Positions 61,297 through 64,000 of a stretch of DNA of 64,000 nt are shown piece by piece. The first letter of the stretch is position 1. Each line of letters opens with the position of its first letter. The stretch covers positions 248,001 through 312,000 of the forward strand of contig JACRJX010000041.1 of the NCBI GenBank assembly GCA_016235595.1. Direction: 5' to 3'. The notes beneath the pieces are model-generated. The model ran no database searches. It was not told the origin of the DNA and saw nothing but the letters and a program-made list of their open reading frames with translations. The translations under genes and the position numbers were made by a program. This stretch comes from Verrucomicrobiota bacterium (GTDB lineage: Bacteria > Verrucomicrobiota > Verrucomicrobiia > CAIQCK01).

Positions 61297-64000
61297 TCAC
61301 CGGCGATACGCACAGACGGCGTTACAGAGCAGCGACCCGCCACTGTTGACAAGCTTGAGCCGATCCAGCGGGCCGCTCACATCACCAAGGAATGCGCAAT
61401 CGGCACTCTTGATGACACTGAGTTTGTCGTCCTGAACTTCCACACTGTACTTCCGTTGCGCAGGTGAGACACGAAGCGTAAGATTCTGCCACTTTCCAGT
61501 CGGTTTGAGGGAAACTTCGATGGCCGGCTTGCCATCGCTGGCGCAAAGCGCGAGCATTCCGCTCCGATCAAGCTTCAACCGCACGTGCAGGATGAAATCA
61601 CCCGTAGCAGGCACGGCAAGTTTCATCTCCGCCGATGCGCCGTCTTCCAGTTTCAGCGCGCGCAAGTCGAGGGGAACGTAGCGCGGCACCGTGCTGAGGT
61701 CGAACACGCTCGGCCGCATTTCGGCATCGTAGTCGGGCACATCCGCGACCGTGGCGCGGCCGTTGATCTTCCACGCGGCTGGCGTGGCGCCGATGGCACT
61801 GCCGCGGAAGTTCTCGTACGCCAACAGCGACGGTTGCACGAAAACGATGTAGGGCAATTGTTTGGCGTTCGTGGCGTTCGGGCCCAGCGCCACCGCGCCT
61901 GCTGGAAACTCTTTCGACAGGATATCGAATTCGATCGCTTCCGATGGCGGCCGGTTGCGATAGCGGTAGGGCCAGTTCCAATGGCCAACCGTCAGCGTCT
62001 GGTGAATATCCTTGAACCCATCCTTTTCAAGCCAATCGAGCTTCTTGCCCTTTGGTTTCGCCACGAAGACAGTCGCGCGACCTTGGAGATTGAAGCGATA
62101 GCCCAAGCCGTAATCGGGAACATAGGTGGAACCTTTGCCCTTCCATTTGGAATAGACGGAACGAATGCCGCCGATCTGGAATACATTCTTCAGCGGGAAA
62201 GCGGTGAGTGAATACAACGACCCGTTGTAAAACGAAGGATCGTGCCGCTCGACCTGCGAGCCATACACCGCATCGCCGACACGCGCAGGATCATGGGTGA
62301 CGACGTTGCCGAGGTAGGGATGACGTTGTGGCTCGATTTCGGTGACGAAACTCATCGAGTCCACCTCCAACCGCAGCCTCGCCTTCTGGTAGAGGTTATA
62401 GAGGGCGTAGAAATCCTGGTTGGTGCCACCACGAAACCAGTGACGCCACTTGTCGGTCCCGCATTGGTTGCGAAACGCCGCATTGAGTTCCTCCGTCAAG
62501 GGTCGCGCATCGAGCAGCGCCGCCAGCGCGCCGGCGTGGTCGCCGTCCTTGAGCCGCGCGATGGCGTCCTGGGTGGCGATGGAGAGCTTGTAGAGGCCAC
62601 GCACAAGACGGATGGCATCGATGAATTCGTAGTCGAAGAAATAGCGGCGTTCTTCCGGGATCGAGGGCCGCAACGCGCGCGCCTGCTCCAGCACTTCGCC
62701 CAGATCCCGGATGCCCTTCTCGTAAATCTCGCGTTTGTATTGGTAGTTCAGCGCGAAGCCGTCACGCGTGCCGACGTCAATGTTGTGAAGGTTGGCGATG
62801 ATGGTAAACATCGGCTCCATGACCTTGTGATAGAACGCATAGGTCTTGAACCCGTCGTTTCTGATGATGTGCGGATGCTTTTCGTAATAGGCATCGTAGA
62901 GCGCTGCGACCTTCGGCGCGGCGGCCTCGCCGAACTCCTCGCGGCAATAACGCGCCAGATACTCGCGCGGCTTGAACGCGGGATAATCCCACAGCATCTC
63001 GGCGATGCCGCGTATCTCGATCTGTTGGTGGCGCAGATGATTCATCGCCAGCAACATGTGCTGCGTGTCGCCGCGCTGGAACATCGCGTCCATGTTGACC
63101 TTGAGGTAGGTCTCGATCGGCGTGCATTTGGCGATCTGCGGCCCGCCACCGAAATATTGCGTGTGGAAATACTGGCCGTAACGACGCTGCGGGTCGCGTT
63201 TCTCGGTCCAGAATTTCTTCGAGTAGCTCATCCCGCTCATGGCCGCGTCGCTGAAGCCCGTGGTGACTTCACGCGGCACCTTGAGCCAGCCCTCGTCGTA
63301 AAACTTGCCGACTTCGGCGTAGAGCGTCGTCATCATCTCCAGGTCGGGATTCGGATCGAGCTTTCGCACCAGTCTCGCCTGATCGGCCAATGCCTGGCTG
63401 ATGATCTCCGCGCGTTGCTGCGGCGTGCCGCCGTCGGGAAGGCTCAGTTCCTCGAACGGACCGTCGGCCCAGCCGCGCAGGTTGATCTCCCATGCCACCT
63501 GCGGTGAGAATTCCGTCCAGCGCTTGATGTAATAGCTCCAGAACTCGCGGAACGCCTCCGGGTGCAACCGATAGGAGAACTCCTTCGGTTTGCCGGCGGG
63601 ATTATGCTGCGCCCAGTAGTTGTCCCAGAAACCCGTGTCGGCGCCGACGCCTTCCATTTGGTGCTGCGTGATGAACAACCCGCGATCCACCGCCGCCTGA
63701 AGCCGCTCGCGATCAGGTTGCCAGTCAATGTCCACGAAATACCACGCGAACATGTTCATCTTCAACCGCAACGCCGCCTCCCAGAGCCGCTCGAACACCT
63801 CCGGATGGATGGCGAACATGTAACGGCTGTAGCGCGTGCGCTGGATCAGCCCGCTCTCCAACCACTCCATGAAAATCGGATGATCGTTGAGCGTCCAGCC
63901 GCGATATTTCCAGGTCGGTTCCTTGCCCGGCCCGAAGTTGATGCGGTCGTCGAAGGTCAATTCGCCGCGTGTCGCCGGCTCGTGGTCGGCCCAGAACCAG
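61297..64000 (-). CDS. GH115-like alpha-glucuronidase (N-terminus cut off)
   Basis: About 900 residues are visible. The frame stays open through the right edge, so the start lies outside. The segment KYRGWTLNDHPIF followed by the MTTLYAEVGKFYDEG, VPREVTTGFSD and YGQYFHTQYFGGGPQ stretches matches the order of landmarks in GH115 glucuronidases, though many positions differ, so this is a distant member. A C-terminal beta-sandwich domain follows (about 600 onward in the visible part). GH115 enzymes release 4-O-methyl-glucuronic acid from xylan. The neighbouring uxaC supports this. A TTG at 63960 could be read as a start, but coding sequence clearly continues upstream of it. Confidence 0.62.
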   Translation of the reverse strand, partial: WFWADHEPATRGELTFDDRINFGPGKEPTWKYRGWTLNDHPIFMEWLESGLIQRTRYSRYMFAIHPEVFERLWEAALRLKMNMFAWYFVDIDWQPDRERLQAAVDRGLFITQHQMEGVGADTGFWDNYWAQHNPAGKPKEFSYRLHPEAFREFWSYYIKRWTEFSPQVAWEINLRGWADGPFEELSLPDGGTPQQRAEIISQALADQARLVRKLDPNPDLEMMTTLYAEVGKFYDEGWLKVPREVTTGFSDAAMSGMSYSKKFWTEKRDPQRRYGQYFHTQYFGGGPQIAKCTPIETYLKVNMDAMFQRGDTQHMLLAMNHLRHQQIEIRGIAEMLWDYPAFKPREYLARYCREEFGEAAAPKVAALYDAYYEKHPHIIRNDGFKTYAFYHKVMEPMFTIIANLHNIDVGTRDGFALNYQYKREIYEKGIRDLGEVLEQARALRPSIPEERRYFFDYEFIDAIRLVRGLYKLSIATQDAIARLKDGDHAGALAALLDARPLTEELNAAFRNQCGTDKWRHWFRGGTNQDFYALYNLYQKARLRLEVDSMSFVTEIEPQRHPYLGNVVTHDPARVGDAVYGSQVERHDPSFYNGSLYSLTAFPLKNVFQIGGIRSVYSKWKGKGSTYVPDYGLGYRFNLQGRATVFVAKPKGKKLDWLEKDGFKDIHQTLTVGHWNWPYRYRNRPPSEAIEFDILSKEFPAGAVALGPNATNAKQLPYIVFVQPSLLAYENFRGSAIGATPAAWKINGRATVADVPDYDAEMRPSVFDLSTVPRYVPLDLRALKLEDGASAEMKLAVPATGDFILHVRLKLDRSGMLALCASDGKPAIEVSLKPTGKWQNLTLRVSPAQRKYSVEVQDDKLSVIKSADCAFLGDVSGPLDRLKLVNSGGSLLCNAVCAYRR

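Noticed and set aside
63958-63960. TTG start codon for the GH115-like gene
   Set aside because: The same frame continues to the edge with coding-like sequence (WFWADHEPATRGE), so the gene is simply truncated by the window.

Overview
The window is a GC-rich bacterial chromosome segment of 42 protein-coding genes, two of them cut by the window edges. I see no rRNA, tRNA, CRISPR array, insertion sequence or phage gene. The gene content points to the PVC group, most likely Verrucomicrobiota or a close relative (inference). The signs are many Tat- and Sec-exported carbohydrate enzymes, Gfo/Idh/MocA oxidoreductases with twin-arginine signals, formylglycine-type sulfatases, a GH123/DUF4091 protein, a hydrazine-synthase-alpha-like cytochrome and a MetX-MetW fusion. 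Housekeeping genes are scattered among secreted catabolic genes, as in a large free-living environmental genome.

Layout. 1-2.0 kb: hflK-hflC on the minus strand. 2.1-5.3 kb: two plus-strand fusion genes, an exported esterase joined to an SMP-30-like propeller and a class III sirtuin joined to a P-loop kinase. 5.4-16.4 kb: minus-strand run of a TIM-barrel glycosidase-like protein, a propeller, a pectate-lyase-like beta-helix protein, uvrB, a LolA-like carrier and a 1008-residue GH123-like enzyme. 16.5-21.6 kb: purB-purS-purQ-purL followed by a small DEDD exonuclease-like gene. 21.7-24.0 kb: a GH32/43-like propeller overlapping an SGNH hydrolase. 24.1-25.2 kb: rho. 25.5-31.0 kb: two tandem Gfo/Idh/MocA genes, a HEAT-repeat protein and an alpha/alpha-toroid protein. 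31.2-34.3 kb: metY and a fused metX-metW. 34.4-38.9 kb: FAD oxidoreductase, L-fucose-isomerase-like protein and sulfatase. 39.1-40.8 kb: malic enzyme. 40.9-49.5 kb: sulfatase, two TIM-barrel epimerase-like proteins, a GH42-like enzyme and a sialidase-like propeller fused to a nucleoside hydrolase. 49.7-52.4 kb: a double-propeller protein related to that fusion. 52.5-64 kb: MBL hydrolase, galactonate-type dehydratase, M14 peptidase, GH13, HzsA-like cytochrome, glucuronate isomerase and a GH115-like enzyme.

How the genes work together. Most of the window encodes cell-envelope breakdown and modification of sulfated, uronic-acid-containing and possibly sialylated glycans: release by GH115, GH123, GH42-like, GH13, sulfatase and sialidase-like enzymes, then isomerisation, dehydration or oxidation of the sugars. 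The GH115-uxaC pair suggests use of glucuronic acid side chains, for example from glucuronoxylan. The remainder supplies purines (purSQL as a three-part FGAM synthase), methionine by direct sulfhydrylation (metX-metW, metY), NAD-linked malate decarboxylation, DNA repair and transcription termination. I recognise no transporter and no DNA-binding regulator.

The items most worth a second look are the sirtuin-kinase fusion, the sialidase-nucleoside hydrolase fusion with its module-swapped neighbour, the HzsA-like triheme protein in a carbohydrate operon, and a recurring arrangement in which a sigma70-like promoter lies 6-10 nt upstream of an ATG that lacks a Shine-Dalgarno sequence, which predicts leaderless mRNAs.
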